Shown: positions 37,788 through 47,147, counted from the stretch's first letter. The stretch: 64,000 nucleotides of DNA from JBMOUD01 sp049319665 (GCF_049319665.1 NZ_JBMOUD010000011.1:1-64000); one strand, 5' to 3'. Numbers and translations are program-made. The notes: a model not told the origin generated them from the letters alone.

Positions 37788-38678
37788 ATGGATATGCGTC
37801 ATTTACGTTACTTTTTAGCCTTGGCTGATGAACTGCATTTTGGGCGCGCGGCTAACCGGCTGGCGATATCGCAACCACCTCTGAGCGTTAGCATTCGCCA
37901 GCTCGAGGCCTCGCTGGGCGTGCAGTTGTTTGAACGGCATTCGCAGGGTATTAAGCTGACGGCGGCCGGAGAAGCGTTAGTCCCTGCGGCGCAAGGGATG
38001 ATTGAGCGCATGCAAATGATCGTTAAGCATATCCGTGACGTGGAAAGAGGCGTTATCGGGCATTTGCGTATTGGTTTTGTCGGGGCGCTGGTGCTTCAGG
38101 GGTTATCCACGCTAGTGGACAGATTTCAGCGTCAGCGGGCGCAACTGCAATTACAGTTGCTAGAACGTAATACTCGTGACCAATTGGCTGAGTTGACGCA
38201 TGGCAATTTGGATGTGGGGTTTGTACATAGCGCACGTCTGCCGGATGGTATCTCCTCTTTGCTGTTTTCTAGCGATCCGTTTGTGGTTTGTCTGCCGTCG
38301 CAGCATCATTTGGCTGAACGGGCACGATTGAGTCTGCATGAGTTGCAAGCCGACAACGTGATTGTCTTTTCTCGCGAGCTCTCCCCTGATTACTACGACC
38401 ATATTCAGGCCGTCTGTTTTGAGGCGGGTATCTACCCAGATGTACATTATGAATCGAGGCATTGGTTAAGTGTGGTCGCGCTGGTGGCACAAGGATTAGG
38501 CGTGGCGTTGGTGCCTGCGAGCTTGGGTAATGCGCCGCTAAATGGCGTGAAATTCGCGCCGCTGGCAGGGGTTATCATGACATCTCAAACCTATTGTGTG
38601 TGGCGTGAAGGCGATAACCGCCCGCTATTATCCGCTTTTTTGGACAGCGTGCGTCAGGATATCGCTGCACGAGGCTAA
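37788..38678 (+). CDS. LysR family transcriptional regulator
   Basis: A 296-aa LysR protein with N-terminal winged helix-turn-helix (RHLRYFLALADELHFGRAA, ISQPPLSVSIRQLE) and a periplasmic-binding-type effector domain. It is divergent from the acyl-CoA dehydrogenase/CoA-transferase operon, the usual arrangement for a pathway activator, and overlaps the end of lhgO by 4 bases tail to tail. The inducer is unknown; glutarate or a related acid is possible given the neighbours. Confidence 0.88.
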   Translation: MDMRHLRYFLALADELHFGRAANRLAISQPPLSVSIRQLEASLGVQLFERHSQGIKLTAAGEALVPAAQGMIERMQMIVKHIRDVERGVIGHLRIGFVGALVLQGLSTLVDRFQRQRAQLQLQLLERNTRDQLAELTHGNLDVGFVHSARLPDGISSLLFSSDPFVVCLPSQHHLAERARLSLHELQADNVIVFSRELSPDYYDHIQAVCFEAGIYPDVHYESRHWLSVVALVAQGLGVALVPASLGNAPLNGVKFAPLAGVIMTSQTYCVWREGDNRPLLSAFLDSVRQDIAARG

Positions 38679-39892
38679 CGACTGCCGCTGGCGGAGCGCT
38701 GCGCGACTAAGGTTTTTAGCTGGGCAACAATATGGCTGCCAATTGGGATGGCCGATGTTGCGGCGGGAGAGGGAGCGTTACACACGTGGAAGGTGCGTGG
38801 GGTCGTGACAAACAGGAAATCGTCTATTAGTTTTCCTTCTGTGGACACCGCCTGCGCACGGACGCCGGCGGGGTAATATTGCAGGTCTTCCAGGGTAAGT
38901 GATGGGCAATATTTTTGTACCAACTTCAGGTAGCCACGCTTTGACCACGAGTTTTTCATCTCCTGCCAACCGGTATTCCAGTTTTGTCGCAGCACCTGTC
39001 GAATACCGTGGTTGCTAAACATTTCCAGCGTATCTCGTAAGGAAATGTCTTGTTTTCGGTATCCCTCGCGCTTAAATGCCAGCACCGCATTCGGCCCAAT
39101 CGTCACACCGCCATCGATGGTTTTGGTCAGATGTACACCGAGAAAGGGCACAGAAGGGTCAGGGATCGGATAAATGAGATGATTAACAATCGCGTTGTTT
39201 TTAGCCGTTAGCCGAAAATACTCGCCCCTAAAAGGGCAAATGGTAAAGCCGGGCTTTATCCCTAGCAGTTTAACGATACGATCGGCCATCAACCCGGCGC
39301 AAGCCACTATAAAGCGTCCGCAATATTCAGCGTGCTTGGTACCCACCGTGACGCAATTTGCTTCTTCATGCAGCGCCATCACTTCGTTGTGATAGACAAT
39401 TTTACCGCCAGCCTGCACAAAGCTTTCTGCCATGGCGGCAGCCACTTTTTTATAATCAACGATGCCGCTCCTGGGAAAAAATATACCACCTAACCCGACG
39501 ATATTAGGTTCACGCTGGCGTAATGCTTCGCCATTAAGCCATTCACGCTGCAGGCCATTGGCCGCCGTTCGTTCCCACAAGGCTTGCATGCGCGTCATTT
39601 CAATCTCAGAAGTGGCGACCAACATTTTCCCACAGGTTTGATAGGCGATATTTTTTTGCTGGCAAAAGGCCTTGGTCGCGAGGTTTCCTTGTAGACAAAA
39701 GCGCGCTTTCAGGCTGCCGGGAGTGTAGTAAACCCCGGCGTGGATTACGCCGCTATTGTGGCCGGTTTGGTGCTGCGCAGGCCCGGATTCTTTTTCTAAC
39801 AACACAATTTGGGCAGCAGGATAAGCCTCGATTAATTGCATTGCGGTTGATAAACCGACAATCCCACCGCCAATAATCACAAAATCATACAT
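38675..39892 (-). CDS. lhgO: L-2-hydroxyglutarate dehydrogenase LhgO
   Basis: FAD-linked enzyme that oxidises L-2-hydroxyglutarate to 2-oxoglutarate, feeding electrons to the membrane quinone pool. The dinucleotide fold FVIIGGGIVGLSTA opens the protein, and QTGHNSGVIHAGVYYTPGSLKA and FICPFRGEYFRL-type blocks match E. coli LhgO throughout. I prefer the ATG at 39892 (MYDFVIIGG, as in E. coli); in-frame ATGs at 39898 and 39919 are possible. It follows glaH by about 70 bases on the same strand. Confidence 0.94.
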   Translation of the reverse strand: MYDFVIIGGGIVGLSTAMQLIEAYPAAQIVLLEKESGPAQHQTGHNSGVIHAGVYYTPGSLKARFCLQGNLATKAFCQQKNIAYQTCGKMLVATSEIEMTRMQALWERTAANGLQREWLNGEALRQREPNIVGLGGIFFPRSGIVDYKKVAAAMAESFVQAGGKIVYHNEVMALHEEANCVTVGTKHAEYCGRFIVACAGLMADRIVKLLGIKPGFTICPFRGEYFRLTAKNNAIVNHLIYPIPDPSVPFLGVHLTKTIDGGVTIGPNAVLAFKREGYRKQDISLRDTLEMFSNHGIRQVLRQNWNTGWQEMKNSWSKRGYLKLVQKYCPSLTLEDLQYYPAGVRAQAVSTEGKLIDDFLFVTTPRTFHVCNAPSPAATSAIPIGSHIVAQLKTLVAQRSASGSR

Positions 39893-39962
39893 AAGGGGCA
39901 TTGCTCCTATCCTCAGCATCTTTATGTTTATCTGGGATAAAATAAGGAAGATAAAGAAGGTG

Positions 39963-40940
39963 TTACTGTCCCATTTGGTATTGCGTGGAGGTGAAGCTGA
40001 AATAACCTCGCTGGCGCATCAGCTCCCGACGCAGTTCTGGATGCGGGGTAAAGCTGTCGCGCCCGTGCAGCCAGAACAGATTGTTAATCAGCAGCAAACT
40101 GCCAACCGGTACGGCTAACGAGAGCTTATGCGGGCTGTTTTCCAAGGAATCTGACATTTCGCTCAGCCACACGCCCTCGGCAAAATCTTTTGGCTGCACG
40201 AACTGGTCGATATAACGCATGGTCGGACGACCTTGATGATCAACGTCGAATACCGGATGGAAGACGTCGTTGCGGGTATTTTTACTCGGTGGTGATGACC
40301 AACGCATGGGGAGCCGGGCCAGAGGATGGCGGAAATAGGTATCGAGTTCTGCCCAGTCATCAAGATGCAGCAGCAGAGAGTTCCCTCCCTGCATATTTTG
40401 CTCATCTATTTTCATCATCAGTACATAGTCGGTGATTTCATCTACATAAGTGCCATCGTTATGTAGCTCGAGAACGCGGTGCGGCTGCCTTAAGTAGCTG
40501 TCTGATTCGTCGACATTTTTCACCACAAATCGTGCGTAATATTGCCCGCTCATGGCATCAAAGTTAGATCGGCCAACCAGGTGTGCCACTGCCGTTGCCA
40601 ACTTCACCATGTCTTCCGCTTGGGCAACGTTATCGATGCCTTCGGCGCTGATAACCAGCGCGCCTTTCGCGCGTGATAACAAGGTTTCCAGCAGTAGTGG
40701 TTGGAGTTGGTTGTGGCAAAGGTCATCGAGTATTTTGGCGACCCGAAAACGCAGGAACGATTTATATTCCAATGCCTGTATCGGCCAATCGCTTAGTTGG
40801 TTTAAGAACTCTTTGACGGTGTTAGCGTGAAATTTTAGCTGCAATATTCGTGGTGAAATGGCGGAGTATTCTAAAGTAAAGCCTTGGGCGGGTTTGGTTT
40901 TTTTTGCATCATTCGAGTTAACTGTAGTGAGTGTATTCAT
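39963..40940 (-). CDS. glaH: Glutarate 2-hydroxylase GlaH (CsiD)
   Basis: Fe(II)/2-oxoglutarate-dependent dioxygenase that hydroxylates glutarate to L-2-hydroxyglutarate, the step before LhgO. The iron triad is complete: His160 and Asp162 in ELHNDGTY and His292 in FWLHGRDSF; the 2-oxoglutarate-binding arginine lies in RRELMRQRG. Length 325 aa equals E. coli. In E. coli it heads csiD-lhgO-gabDTP; here the gab genes and csiR are absent from the neighbourhood. Confidence 0.95.
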   Translation of the reverse strand: MNTLTTVNSNDAKKTKPAQGFTLEYSAISPRILQLKFHANTVKEFLNQLSDWPIQALEYKSFLRFRVAKILDDLCHNQLQPLLLETLLSRAKGALVISAEGIDNVAQAEDMVKLATAVAHLVGRSNFDAMSGQYYARFVVKNVDESDSYLRQPHRVLELHNDGTYVDEITDYVLMMKIDEQNMQGGNSLLLHLDDWAELDTYFRHPLARLPMRWSSPPSKNTRNDVFHPVFDVDHQGRPTMRYIDQFVQPKDFAEGVWLSEMSDSLENSPHKLSLAVPVGSLLLINNLFWLHGRDSFTPHPELRRELMRQRGYFSFTSTQYQMGQ

Positions 40941-41136
40941 GGTGAACTCCCTTTAAAAAATGAGTTACGGCTCCTGTTCATGAAACACAACGGCTACTGA
41001 CGTCGTCGCCAAACCAAACTATGGCGACATTTTGTACAAGTAAATAAGAAGCAGGCTAATTATTGCATTTTTGTTAACTGGATTACATTTTGGTATTTGC
41101 AATGCATTAACCGCTTTTTATGGTGCGACAGATTAT

Positions 41137-41610
41137 TTACAGCAGACAGCTCATCTCCATACAACGCAGGCTTGCCCCTGCCATTTTGGAGTAATGAAGG
41201 CTCTCTTTGATGAGGGTAAAGCCGTGCTTTTTATAAAAATCACAAGCGTTTGGCGTGGCTGATAGCGTTAGCAACGTGAAGTTACGGCGCTTAGCCTCGG
41301 ATTTAATTGCCTGCAATATTAATGTGGCAAGCCCTTTGCCGGTAAATTCTGGCAGGGTAAATATGGCTTCTACACTGCCTTGCGTTAGGTCGAGAAACCC
41401 TGTTGCAACTGGGGAGCCACTTTGCGGGTCATCAATCACAAAAAAGGGATTATTGGCGATAGCTCGTCGGTGTCCTTCCGGCATCACTTCTGGCGTCCAG
41501 GCAATCAGCGTCTTTTCATCATAGCTATTTTTGCAGCCGTGCCTGATGGCTTGATTTCTTATCACCCACAATCTTTCTGCTTCATCCGGTGAGGCGAGTC
41601 TGACACTCAT
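41137..41610 (-). CDS. GNAT family N-acetyltransferase
   Basis: A 157-aa acetyltransferase with the acetyl-CoA-binding loop PEFTGKGLATLIL and the downstream LSATPNACDFYKKHGF segment typical of GNAT proteins. The open frame runs up to 41718, but the ATG at 41610 has a strong GGAGA ribosome site 6-8 bases before it and starts the domain at its usual place. The acceptor is unknown, and the neighbours give no clear hint. Confidence 0.87.
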   Translation of the reverse strand: MSVRLASPDEAERLWVIRNQAIRHGCKNSYDEKTLIAWTPEVMPEGHRRAIANNPFFVIDDPQSGSPVATGFLDLTQGSVEAIFTLPEFTGKGLATLILQAIKSEAKRRNFTLLTLSATPNACDFYKKHGFTLIKESLHYSKMAGASLRCMEMSCLL

Positions 41611-41823
41611 GGTTTCTCCTTCCTTTGGTATTACGCAGTCGCATTTAGGCCACTGTACTACACTTGATCGCGAGTTCTGAAAAGAACGATGCAGTATGTT
41701 GGCTGAATCTAAGAACATTAAAAATGTTTTTCGCAGACGCTACCCACGAGGTTGGAATCGGTGCTGCGTGATAAATTTACTCAATATAGCTTTTTGATTT
41801 AAATAGACTTTCAGGGGATTGTT

Positions 41824-42933
41824 ATGAAGGTAGAGGGTATTTCTAAGGGATTTTTTATCCTGATTCTTTTTGCTGTCTCGTTTGCGTTTTTTGATGTGTT
41901 ACAGCCCTATTACTCTGCCGTGTTATGGGCTGCCATCCTGGCTATCATTTTTCATCCGATGAAATCTAAATTAAGGAAGTGGTTAGGCGACAAAAACGGT
42001 ATTGCTTCGTTACTGACGCTTGCCGTGATCTGCCTCATCGTCTTTACGCCGCTGGCCACAATCGCCTCTTCACTCGCGATTGAGTTCAATGTGATTTACA
42101 ACAAATTGCAGCACAACAATACGCAATTGCCGGCTATTCTCGCGCAAACTATGCAGCATTTGCCGCAATGGGCGCAGAGCTATCTGACGGAACATCATCT
42201 GGATAATGCGGCTGATATTCAGCAAAAACTCTCGGAAGTTGCGCTGCGCGGTAGCCAATATCTGGCGGGCAGCGTGTTCTTGATCGGTAAAGGGACGTTC
42301 AGCTTTGTCGTTGGCTTCGGCATCATGTTGTATCTGCTGTTTTTCCTGCTCAAAGATGGTCCCTATCTGGTGTCGTTAATCCTTGAAGCGCTGCCGCTAT
42401 CAACACATATCAAGCACCATCTGTTTGTGAAATTCGCGGCGGTATCAAGGGCGACGGTAAAGGGAACGGTGGTGGTTGCTGTCGTGCAAGGCGCACTAGG
42501 TGGGCTGGCGTTCTACATCACCGGGATAGATGGCGTGCTGTTGTGGGGCGCACTGATGGCCTTCCTGTCGCTAATACCGGCGGTGGGGTCGGCGATTATC
42601 TGGGTGCCTGCTGCCATCTATTTCTTTGCCTCAAGCATGTTATGGCAGGGGATATTCCTGGTGGTCTTCTTCGTGGTCGTGATTGGGCTGGTTGATAATA
42701 TCTTGCGACCACTATTGGTGGGGAAAGACACCAAGATGCCAGATTATCTGATCCTGATCGCCACATTAGGCGGCATGGAAGTTTATGGCATTAATGGCTT
42801 TGTGATTGGCCCATTAATTGCGGCGCTTTTCATTGCCTGCTGGAATATCGTTTCTGGTCGAGATAACCAGGAAAATATCGAAGAAATTGATCAGAGTTTT
42901 ATCGAAGAGGGTAAAAACGCTTCCGAGCAATAA
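41824..42933 (+). CDS. AI-2E family transporter
   Basis: Inner-membrane protein of the PerM/TqsA/YdiK superfamily, 369 aa, with about eight hydrophobic segments: a pair at the N-terminus, one near residue 65, a soluble stretch at about 95-145, and a cluster from 155 to 345. The family motif VDNILRPLLVGK and the following LGGMEVYGINGFVIGPLIAA are clear. Substrates in this family range from AI-2 to protons/sodium, so no specific role is claimed. It has its own terminator. Confidence 0.88.
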   Translation: MKVEGISKGFFILILFAVSFAFFDVLQPYYSAVLWAAILAIIFHPMKSKLRKWLGDKNGIASLLTLAVICLIVFTPLATIASSLAIEFNVIYNKLQHNNTQLPAILAQTMQHLPQWAQSYLTEHHLDNAADIQQKLSEVALRGSQYLAGSVFLIGKGTFSFVVGFGIMLYLLFFLLKDGPYLVSLILEALPLSTHIKHHLFVKFAAVSRATVKGTVVVAVVQGALGGLAFYITGIDGVLLWGALMAFLSLIPAVGSAIIWVPAAIYFFASSMLWQGIFLVVFFVVVIGLVDNILRPLLVGKDTKMPDYLILIATLGGMEVYGINGFVIGPLIAALFIACWNIVSGRDNQENIEEIDQSFIEEGKNASEQ

Positions 42934-42944
42934 GTGCCCCCTTA

Positions 42945-42970
42945 TCAGCCCTCGATATAACGAGGGCTGA
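42945..42970 (+). terminator. Terminator after the AI-2E transporter
   Basis: Perfect 10-bp stem TCAGCCCTCG/CGAGGGCTGA with a 6-base loop, followed by TCCTTTCTT. Confidence 0.75.
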
Positions 42971-43000
42971 TCCTTTCTTATCATAGACATCCCACACCTC

Positions 43001-43016
43001 ATACCTTAAAGGGTAT
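43001..43016. promoter_or_regulatory. LysR-type palindrome upstream of the ThDP enzyme gene
   Basis: ATACC-TTAAAG-GGTAT is a 16-bp interrupted palindrome with the T-N11-A geometry of LysR boxes, 115 bases before the decarboxylase start. The LysR gene at 46045-46941 is the obvious candidate to bind it. Confidence 0.4.
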
Positions 43017-43130
43017 CAAGAACGCCAAATTTAGCATTGGATGCAGGCGATAAGGCGTTGCTAGTATTTTCTTAGCAAAGGGCGCTGGACTTGGCTTCCA
43101 GTAACGACTTATCCGTTGGAGTAGACCATC

Positions 43131-44825
43131 TTGGCTAATTCTATTGTTAATGTTGCAGACACCAATGCAAGACGCGGTGCCGATGTATTGTTGGAAGTGC
43201 TGGAAAGCGAAGGAGTGAAGTATATCTTCGGTAACCCAGGGACGACAGAATTGCCGTTGATGGATGCACTGCTGCGTAAGCCGCAGATCGAGTATATTTT
43301 AGCGTTGCAGGAAGCCAGTGCGGTGGCAATGGCCGACGGTTATGCACAGGCGGCAGGTAAGCCGGGCTTCCTTAACTTACACACCGCAGGTGGGTTGGGA
43401 CATGGGATGGGCAACCTGCTTAATGCCAGCGTCTCGCAAACGCCGCTGGTAGTGACGGCAGGCCAGCAGGATTCACGCCATAGCATCACCGATCCGCTAC
43501 TGTATGGCGATTTAGTCAGTATTGCTTCCCCGGCAGTTAAATGGGCGAAGGAAGTCACCAGTCCTACGCAACTGCCTATCCTGATACGCCGTGCGTTTCA
43601 TGATGCTGATGCTGCGCCGCGAGGCCCGGTATTTTTGTCTTTACCGATGGATGTGATGGAAGAGATGAGCAACATCGGCATTGACGCCCCTTCTTATATC
43701 GACAAGCGGGCGGTGGCGGGTTCTTTACCGCTACTGGCAAGTAAACTGGCGGCAATCACACCGGGGAAACTGGCGATTATAGCTGGTGACGAGATCCATC
43801 CGAGCAAAGCCGCTGCCGACACGGTTGCGGTAGCCGAGTTGCTAGGCGCGGATGTTTACGGCTCCTCATGGCCGTCACGTATTCCTTACCCGACATCCCA
43901 CGCGCTGTGGCGCGGCAATTTACCGACTAAAGCGTCGGATATCGCCAAGGTATTAAGCCAGTACGAGGCAATTTTTGCCCTTGGTGGCAAATCGCTGATC
44001 ACTATTCTTTATACCGAAGGGAGCGCGATCCCCGCGGGTTGCCAGTTGTACCAGCTCTCGGCTGATGTGAATGATTTGGGCCGCACCTACAGCAGTGGCC
44101 TGTCGGTAATGGGGGATATCAAAGCCTCGTTAGACGCGTTGTTACCCGAGCTAAACAAAGCAACCCAACCCCGGCGCGAGGCCTATCAGCAGCGTCTGGC
44201 GCAGGCGCAGCAGGATTATGCAACGGGGCGGTTGTATTGGCAGAACCTTGCTCAAGAGCAGCATGCTTTGTCAGATATCACCCCGCTGGTTGCCGCATTT
44301 GAAGCGACGCGCGCCATTGGGCCAGATGTTGCCATTGTGGATGAAGCTATTGCCACCTCATCGAGCGTGCGTAAATTCCTGTCCAGCAACCGGGCCGATC
44401 AGTACGCCTTTTTACGAGGTGGTGGCTTAGGATGGGGGATGCCAGCCTCGATTGGTTTTTCGCTCGGTTTGGACAAAGCGCCAGTGGTTTGTCTCGTAGG
44501 TGATGGTGCAGCAATGTACTCGCCACAGGCGCTGTGGACCGCAGCACATCAAAAATTACCGATCACCTTTATTGTCATGAACAACCGGGAATATAACGTA
44601 CTGAAAAACTTCATGCGTTCTCAGGAAGATTACTCGTCGGCTAAAACTAATACTTTTATTGCCATGGACTTGGTCGACCCGGCGGTTGACTATCAAGCAC
44701 TGGCGGCGTCAATGGGTATACCGGCTCGTCAGATTCGCCGGGCAGCGGATATTGCGCCTGCGATTGAAGCCGCGATTGCCAGCGGATTGCCGAACCTGAT
44801 TGAGATTGTGATCAGTGCGAATTAA
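43131..44825 (+). CDS. Thiamine-diphosphate-dependent decarboxylase, benzoylformate-decarboxylase-like
   Basis: ThDP enzyme, 564 aa, with catalytic Glu61 (ALQEAS) and the cofactor motif GDG (457-459) to NN (484-485). It resembles benzoylformate decarboxylase (NPGTTELP, NLHTAGGLGHGMGNLLNA) and keeps the equivalent of its His70 (His84). However, the Ser26 position is Thr38, and the loop that bears His281 in the Pseudomonas enzyme has no His. The 2-oxo acid substrate is thus uncertain. The frame starts with TTG at 43131 with GGAG 9 bases before it. An FMN 2-hydroxyacid dehydrogenase follows 24 bases later. Confidence 0.82.
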   Translation: MANSIVNVADTNARRGADVLLEVLESEGVKYIFGNPGTTELPLMDALLRKPQIEYILALQEASAVAMADGYAQAAGKPGFLNLHTAGGLGHGMGNLLNASVSQTPLVVTAGQQDSRHSITDPLLYGDLVSIASPAVKWAKEVTSPTQLPILIRRAFHDADAAPRGPVFLSLPMDVMEEMSNIGIDAPSYIDKRAVAGSLPLLASKLAAITPGKLAIIAGDEIHPSKAAADTVAVAELLGADVYGSSWPSRIPYPTSHALWRGNLPTKASDIAKVLSQYEAIFALGGKSLITILYTEGSAIPAGCQLYQLSADVNDLGRTYSSGLSVMGDIKASLDALLPELNKATQPRREAYQQRLAQAQQDYATGRLYWQNLAQEQHALSDITPLVAAFEATRAIGPDVAIVDEAIATSSSVRKFLSSNRADQYAFLRGGGLGWGMPASIGFSLGLDKAPVVCLVGDGAAMYSPQALWTAAHQKLPITFIVMNNREYNVLKNFMRSQEDYSSAKTNTFIAMDLVDPAVDYQALAASMGIPARQIRRAADIAPAIEAAIASGLPNLIEIVISAN

Positions 44826-44849
44826 ACCTAAGGATAGAGGAGAGCCAAC

Positions 44850-46007
44850 ATGAATGTTATTAGCAATATTGAAGACTTGCGCACGCTGGCCCAGCGTCGA
44901 GTGCCAAAAATGTTTTATGAGTTTGCCGATTCGGGGTCTTGGACGGAATCGACTTATCGCGCCAATGAGGCGGATTTCAAAAATATCTTACTCCGCCAGC
45001 GCGTAGGTCGTGATCTCAGCCAGCGCTCGTTGAAAAGCCCGATGTTGGGCATCGATATGGCGATGCCGGTCGCGCTTTCGCCGGTTGGTTTGCAGGGCAT
45101 GCTGCGTGCCGATGGCGAAATGCATGCGGCAAAAGCAGCGGCGGCATTTGGCGTTCGTTATACGTTATCGACAATGAGTATTTGTTCTCTGGAAGATATT
45201 GCCGCACATACTCGCGCGCCTTTCTGGTTTCAACTCTATGTCATGCGTGACAAGAACTTTATGTTGTCACTGATTAACCGGGCAAAAGAGGCCGGTTGTG
45301 ACGCCTTGGTACTAACACTGGATTTACAGGTGATCGGTGACCGACATAAAGATGCGCGTAATGGTTTATCGACGCCGCCGAAGATGACGTTGAAAAATAT
45401 CCTCAACATGATGAGCAAGCCGGCGTGGTGTATGGGCATGGTCGGTACATCGCGGCGTAATCTTGGCAACATTATGGGACATGCGAAAAATGTCGATAAC
45501 ATGACGTCGTTATCATCATGGATTGCCTCACAGTTTGACCCGAGCTTGAGCTGGGATGATGTGGAATGGATTAAAGCACAATGGGGCGGCAAGCTGATTA
45601 TCAAAGGCATTCTGGATGCCGAAGATGCGCGTCGCGCACAACAGGCGGGGGTTGATGCCATTATCGTCAGTAACCACGGGGGCCGTCAGTTAGATGGCGC
45701 GCCTTCATCGATTGCGGCGTTGCCACCGATTATTGATGCGGTAGGTGCCAATACTGAAGTTTGGCTCGATAGTGGCATTCGTTCCGGTCAGGATGTGCTT
45801 AAAGCGCTGGCATTAGGTGCACGTGGCACCATGATTGGTCGTGCTTTCCTGTGGGGCTTGGCGGCACAGGGGGAGCAGGGCGTGACCAAGGCGCTAGATA
45901 TTATTTATAAAGAATTGGATTTGAGCATGGCATTCTGCGGCCATACCAAAGTGGATCAGATAGGTCGCTCGACGTTAATTGAAAGCACGATTCCACGCTT
46001 ATTTTAA
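44850..46007 (+). CDS. FMN-dependent 2-hydroxyacid dehydrogenase (lactate/mandelate type)
   Basis: TIM-barrel flavoprotein oxidising an L-2-hydroxy acid to the 2-oxo acid. Catalytic His276 and Arg279 lie in SNHGGRQLDGAPSS; Tyr130 in FQLYV and the FMN phosphate-binding SGIRSGQD / GARGTMIGRAF segments are present. Length is 385 aa. With the decarboxylase upstream it forms a mandelate-like pair (MdlB and MdlC order of reactions: hydroxy acid to keto acid to aldehyde plus CO2). No aldehyde dehydrogenase is nearby. It could equally act on lactate or another hydroxy acid. Confidence 0.87.
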   Translation: MNVISNIEDLRTLAQRRVPKMFYEFADSGSWTESTYRANEADFKNILLRQRVGRDLSQRSLKSPMLGIDMAMPVALSPVGLQGMLRADGEMHAAKAAAAFGVRYTLSTMSICSLEDIAAHTRAPFWFQLYVMRDKNFMLSLINRAKEAGCDALVLTLDLQVIGDRHKDARNGLSTPPKMTLKNILNMMSKPAWCMGMVGTSRRNLGNIMGHAKNVDNMTSLSSWIASQFDPSLSWDDVEWIKAQWGGKLIIKGILDAEDARRAQQAGVDAIIVSNHGGRQLDGAPSSIAALPPIIDAVGANTEVWLDSGIRSGQDVLKALALGARGTMIGRAFLWGLAAQGEQGVTKALDIIYKELDLSMAFCGHTKVDQIGRSTLIESTIPRLF

Positions 46008-46022
46008 TATTTGCCTTTTACC

Positions 46023-46046
46023 AAGCCACGCTGCCAAGCGTGGCTT
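46023..46046. terminator. Bidirectional terminator
   Basis: Perfect 10-bp stem AAGCCACGCT/AGCGTGGCTT with a GCCA loop between convergent genes, with short T-runs on both sides. Confidence 0.8.
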
Positions 46047-46941
46047 ATTTCATTTCCCCGTTGCTGAAATCCTTGCACAGCGCCAGAAAACTCTCTAAAC
46101 AGGCGTTTTTATTCTTAGTGGACCACATTAAGACATTTTTAATATGCGGCGCATCTTCCAGCGGTTTGTAGATAACGCCATTGACTGGCGCATGTTGCAT
46201 TGAGGCGGGAACCAGTGCGACGCCAAAATCGTGGGCCACAAAGTTAACCACGCTCTGCTGCACAAAGACTTCCAGCCCGATTTTGGGGCTAAATCCTGCC
46301 TGTTTGCACTTAGTGACAATGCTATCGTGCAGCGTCGGCGCCATTTCTCTGGGCACCATAATAAAATCATCGTGTGCCAGCTGCGCTAAAGATAAACGTT
46401 CAAGTTCGGCACACGGATGATGCTTAGGCAACGCAGCGAGCAACGGCTCTTCGAGGAGGGTAATAGCATCGAGCGTTGGCGTTGCCATATCGGCAAAACT
46501 TATCGCGGCGTCAAGGGTGCCATCAAGTAGCGCCTTCTTTAACTCTGCCGGAACCATCTCTTGTAGCCGCAACTCTATCCCTGGCTGGGCAATTTTATGC
46601 CGCCGGGCAATATGTGGTACGACGCTATAAGAGGCATACATCGTTGAGCCAAGCTTAAGCACTCCGCGTTGACCTGCCGCAATAGCCTGCGCATTCTTAT
46701 TGGCCTGATGCATTAGATTGATAATCTCGCGCGCATCTTGCAAAAACTGCTCGCCAGCCAGCGTCAGAGAGACGCCTTTGGCGCCGCGCTCAAACAAAGT
46801 GACACCGACGGTACTTTCCAGCAACGCAATCTGTCGGCTTAACGGTGGCTGAGACATGTTGAGTTTTTCTGCCGCACGCCCGACGTGACCGATTTCAGCC
46901 AAGGTACAAAAGTGCACAAGTTGATTAAAGGTCGGTAGCAT
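46045..46941 (-). CDS. LysR family transcriptional regulator
   Basis: A 298-aa LysR protein with helix-turn-helix MSQPPLSRQIALLE and effector-binding domain. It is convergent with the decarboxylase/dehydrogenase pair rather than divergent. It is likely the pair's regulator because no other regulator gene adjoins them and a LysR-type palindrome lies upstream of the pair, but control of the metal transporter to its right cannot be excluded. Confidence 0.87.
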   Translation of the reverse strand: MLPTFNQLVHFCTLAEIGHVGRAAEKLNMSQPPLSRQIALLESTVGVTLFERGAKGVSLTLAGEQFLQDAREIINLMHQANKNAQAIAAGQRGVLKLGSTMYASYSVVPHIARRHKIAQPGIELRLQEMVPAELKKALLDGTLDAAISFADMATPTLDAITLLEEPLLAALPKHHPCAELERLSLAQLAHDDFIMVPREMAPTLHDSIVTKCKQAGFSPKIGLEVFVQQSVVNFVAHDFGVALVPASMQHAPVNGVIYKPLEDAPHIKNVLMWSTKNKNACLESFLALCKDFSNGEMK

Positions 46942-47147
46942 TTGACACCCTGTTATCTGATCTTGATGGTAAGCATTATCCTGCCACCAACATGGCTAGA
47001 GCTATCACTATATTGACGTTTTATGCAAAAGCCATGTTGACGCTCTCAGCAATAATAGCCGCAACATCGACGCCAATTGTTTCCTGAACGCTAATTTTTA
47101 AACAACTGCTTACGACTCTTACCTTGCCCAAAATCCAAACCATCAAT

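Noticed and set aside
41824..42933. Calling this gene ydiK, tqsA or perM
   Set aside because: The sequence I recall for YdiK does not match well, and no feature discriminates among the paralogues.
43131..44825. Calling this gene mdlC outright
   Set aside because: Two residues needed in benzoylformate decarboxylase (Ser26 and His281 equivalents) are not present, so only family level is claimed.
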